In this document: positions 61,702 through 64,000 of the stretch, one piece after another
Layout of the letters: every line of letters starts with the position of its first letter
How positions within the stretch are numbered: the stretch's first letter is position 1
NCBI GenBank assembly: GCA_964537055.1
Contig: CAZHYV010000007.1
Span: 62,001 to 126,000, forward strand
DNA length: 64,000 nt
Source of the DNA: CAZHYV01 sp964537055
Lineage (GTDB): Bacteria; Myxococcota_A; Polyangia; Palsa-1104; JAEUJZ01
Direction: 5' to 3'
Program-made: the position numbers and the translations under genes
The notes under the pieces: generated by a model
Database searches by the model: none
What the model saw: only the letters and a program-made list of their open reading frames with translations
What the model was told of the DNA's origin: nothing

Positions 61702-62268
61702 TTGAACGGAACGACCTTTTCGGATCAAAATCGGCCTCATCGAAGCCCGTCGAGCTCTTTTTCATGGAGACGAAGAATCTACCTGTTATCGACATTGGTG
61801 ATTCTTAGCGGAGGGATTTATCTTCTCCTCTCAGATGCGACGGGGCTTGAATACTATAAGCACGTGGATGAAATTGCTCAAAACCCAAGTGCATGGCGGG
61901 GAAAGAGTTTACAAGTCCATGGGTTTGTAGTACCGGGAACCATCCAGTCAGAATTTCAAAAAGATCAGAATCAGCATACGTATCGATTTCAGGTGGAAAA
62001 CTGCGGAAAAAGGATGACAGCTGAATATCAGGGGATTGTACCAGACACCTTCCGCGACGGAGCCGAGGTTGTGCTAAAAGGATCTTTACAGACGCCTGTA
62101 GCCCAAACATCTGCAGCCGCCCAAGCTCCATCTGGGTCATCGCCATTCCTCCATATTCTTGTCAAAGAAGTGCTTGGGAAGTGCCCTTCTAAATACTCAC
62201 AAGATCTAAAGCATCTCAAGGAACAGTCCGAACGATGCATCCAAGAAACCAAGGAGTCGTCTCTATGA
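61702..62268 (+). CDS. ccmE: cytochrome c maturation protein CcmE, CxxxY variant
   Basis: 188 residues from TTG 61702, preceded by AAGGA 7 bases upstream; the frame opens at TTG 61687. A basic N-terminus precedes one transmembrane helix (residues 26-44). The periplasmic OB-fold has LQVHGFVVPGTIQSEF near 70, VENCGKRMTAEYQGIVPDTFRDGAEVVLKGSL in outline, and the haem-attachment motif CPSKY at 161-165 (62182-62196), where the classical His is Cys. The motif CxxxY defines the variant CcmE of System I*. It carries haem to CcmF. The TGA overlaps the ccmF ATG by four bases (ATGA). Confidence 0.9.
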   Translation: MNGTTFSDQNRPHRSPSSSFSWRRRIYLLSTLVILSGGIYLLLSDATGLEYYKHVDEIAQNPSAWRGKSLQVHGFVVPGTIQSEFQKDQNQHTYRFQVENCGKRMTAEYQGIVPDTFRDGAEVVLKGSLQTPVAQTSAAAQAPSGSSPFLHILVKEVLGKCPSKYSQDLKHLKEQSERCIQETKESSL

Positions 62269-64000
62269 CTTTTGGGATAAAAGCAGCCCAATTTGGCGAA
62301 TGGGTTTTGGTGTTTACCCTGTTTGCAGCAGTATACGCAGGGGTTGCTGCAGTCTTAGGGGCTAAACTAAAGCTTGAACGGCTCCGTGCCTCAGCCAATT
62401 ATGGAGCCTACCTAACCACCGCCTTTCTATCGCTGGCAACTGCGGTTGTCTTTTTCTTCCTTCTTTCGAATGATTTTTCCGTAAAGTATGTATACCTCAA
62501 TTCAAACGCTTCCATGCCTTGGTATTACAAACTCACCGCGTACTGGGGTGGGCTGGATGGATCGATTTTATTCTGGGCGTGGCTGCTTTCTCTGTTTTCT
62601 GCCTTAACCATTCATCAAAATCGCCACCGTCACCGTGATCTAATTCCTTGGGTGATTGTCACCCTGATGGGAATTCTTATCTTCTTCTTAATTCTGCTCC
62701 TTTTCTATAAGCGACCCTTTGAGGTATTTCTAACGAAGGCGCCTGTTCAAGGAAAGGGGCTAAATCCTCTGCTACAAGATCCGTACATGGCGACGCATCC
62801 TCCCTCCCTCTATGTTGGCTATGTTTCTGCAAGCATCCCCTTTGCGTTTGGCATCGCTGCCCTGATTACCGGACAGGTTGACGAGACCTGGATTCAGTCG
62901 ATGCGCAGATGGATGCTCGTTTGCTTCTACTTTCTTTCGCAGGGGCTTATCCTCGGCTCCCTGTGGGCCTATCATGTGCTAGGCTGGGGTGGGTACTGGA
63001 ACTGGGATCCCGTAGAAAATGCAGGGCTTTTACCCTGGTTTACTGCCACGGCATTTCTACACTCAATTACAATTCAAGAGCGAAAGGGAATGATGAAAGT
63101 TTGGAACCTGGTGCTAGTGATTCTCACCTTTCTTCTAACGATGGTAGGTACGTTTCTCACTCGCTCTGGGGTGGTTCAATCTGTCCATGCGTTCGGAGAG
63201 GACCAAGCGCTGGCAGCCCTTTTTCTTACGTTGATTGGAACCGTGACCGCCATTTCGTTTGGTCTTTTGATCCATCGGCTTCCCCGTTTGAGATCTCGCG
63301 AGCATCTTGATTCCGTACTCTCTCGAGAATTTGCGTTTCTCTGTAACAATTGGGTCCTTTTGGGGGCCGCGTTCTTTGTGCTAGTGGCGACGTTGTTCCC
63401 TACCCTCTCTGAGACCCTACGGCGAGCACGAATTACAGTGGGGCCTCCCTTCTACAATCGCTGGCTAGGACCACTTGGACTTCTTTTGCTCTTTTTGACG
63501 GGGGTGGGGCCCCTAATTCCTTTTGGGAAGAGCTCCTGGAAAAAGCTAGGCCGACAATTTTTTATACCTATGCTGGTTTGTGGAATAACGATCCTGTTGC
63601 TGGCCCTTTTCTTCCCCACCTCCCGAACCACAAGCGAGTTTCTACATACTCATTTTCGCCTTCCAACAGGCCTGATCTGCATTGGGCTTTGTGCCTTTGT
63701 TGTAGGAAGCATCGCCCAAGAATTCTACCAAGGAACTTTGGCCCGCAGAAAGATGACAGGGCTTGGGAGACTTTCTTCTTTCTTGGGACTGGTTTCTAGA
63801 AATCGTCGTCGCTACGGAGGATATGTGGTTCACGTAGGCATTGCCCTTATGTTTTTAGGTTTTGCCGGACAGCCCTACGAAGAAGAATATCAGCTCCTCT
63901 TTTCGAAAGCAGGCCAAGAGCAAGCAGCAGGCAAGTACCGGATCCGCTACGAAGGATACACACAATTTCAAGATTCCTTACGAGAACAAATTCAGGAAGT
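62265..64000 (+). CDS. ccmF: cytochrome c-type biogenesis protein CcmF, partial (3' end outside window)
   Basis: About 578 residues are visible, open to the window end, and the reading frame is uninterrupted. It has the tryptophan-rich WWD motif WGGYWNWDPVENAG near 242-255, the segment HPPSLYVGYVS near 180, TFLTRSGVVQSVHAFGED near 295 and RYGGYVVHVGIALMFLGFAG near 515 in outline. CcmF is the multipass haem lyase that joins haem from CcmE to apocytochrome c. It begins in an ATGA overlap with ccmE, so the two are translationally coupled. The rest of the ccm cluster presumably continues beyond 64000. Confidence 0.95.
   Translation, partial: MTFGIKAAQFGEWVLVFTLFAAVYAGVAAVLGAKLKLERLRASANYGAYLTTAFLSLATAVVFFFLLSNDFSVKYVYLNSNASMPWYYKLTAYWGGLDGSILFWAWLLSLFSALTIHQNRHRHRDLIPWVIVTLMGILIFFLILLLFYKRPFEVFLTKAPVQGKGLNPLLQDPYMATHPPSLYVGYVSASIPFAFGIAALITGQVDETWIQSMRRWMLVCFYFLSQGLILGSLWAYHVLGWGGYWNWDPVENAGLLPWFTATAFLHSITIQERKGMMKVWNLVLVILTFLLTMVGTFLTRSGVVQSVHAFGEDQALAALFLTLIGTVTAISFGLLIHRLPRLRSREHLDSVLSREFAFLCNNWVLLGAAFFVLVATLFPTLSETLRRARITVGPPFYNRWLGPLGLLLLFLTGVGPLIPFGKSSWKKLGRQFFIPMLVCGITILLLALFFPTSRTTSEFLHTHFRLPTGLICIGLCAFVVGSIAQEFYQGTLARRKMTGLGRLSSFLGLVSRNRRRYGGYVVHVGIALMFLGFAGQPYEEEYQLLFSKAGQEQAAGKYRIRYEGYTQFQDSLREQIQE

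Noticed and set aside
1..64000. CRISPR arrays, insertion sequences, rRNA genes and riboswitches
   Set aside because: No regular spacer-repeat array, intact transposase, rRNA segment or recognisable riboswitch was seen.

Overview
This window reads as one continuous stretch of chromosome from a Gram-negative bacterium of deltaproteobacterial or myxococcal type. Outer-membrane genes are abundant: OmpA-domain proteins, predicted beta-barrels, TolQ/TolR-like proteins and a dozen lipoproteins. It also has System I cytochrome c maturation genes, a menaquinone gene and a Roadblock/LC7 protein. By eye the base composition is only moderate in G+C, intergenic spaces are short, and nothing biosynthetically elaborate is present. 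I infer a reduced, probably host-associated Myxococcota-like genome, comparable to Pajaroellobacter. That placement rests on general impression and no tree was built.

Layout. Positions 1-1325 hold a prophage scar: a partial phage gene, a Gp36-like gene and a truncated integrase running into tRNA-Lys. Positions 1440-9189 carry DUF4256, a frameshifted membrane gene, a large secreted protein, a DUF4424 protein, rarA and three small lipoproteins. mutS and an unknown helical gene follow (9250-12994). Positions 13235-19580 are the most unusual part: two copies of a cassette made of a putative HExxH metalloprotease lipoprotein followed by a predicted outer-membrane barrel, with two further envelope genes between them. 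Then come endonuclease Q with a UvrD-type helicase (19684-22967), a barrel, recA and cinA, greA, rtcB and cyaY. A family of three paralogous lipoproteins surrounds trpS (30602-33605).

From 33784 on there is a radical SAM enzyme, a MenD-MenH fusion, a 47-residue lipoprotein, an AI-2E-type permease, a second barrel, paired palindromes, Roadblock-aroQ, two paralogous OmpA proteins, trmB-comF, an EamA permease, exonuclease III, two tandem POT peptide transporters, a VOC protein, a degenerate NDP-forming acyl-CoA synthetase and a CPBP protease. The end carries tRNA-Leu, tolQ-tolR-tlpA, rplU-rpmA-obg, a TfoX domain, and ccmE-ccmF, with ccmF cut by the window edge.

The genes suggest an organism that keeps DNA repair (MutS, RecA, RarA, EndoQ-UvrD, ExoIII), imports peptides, respires with menaquinone and c-type cytochromes, and invests heavily in lineage-specific envelope lipoproteins and barrels. 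The best candidates for undescribed biology are the duplicated metalloprotease-lipoprotein/barrel cassette and the lipoprotein families.
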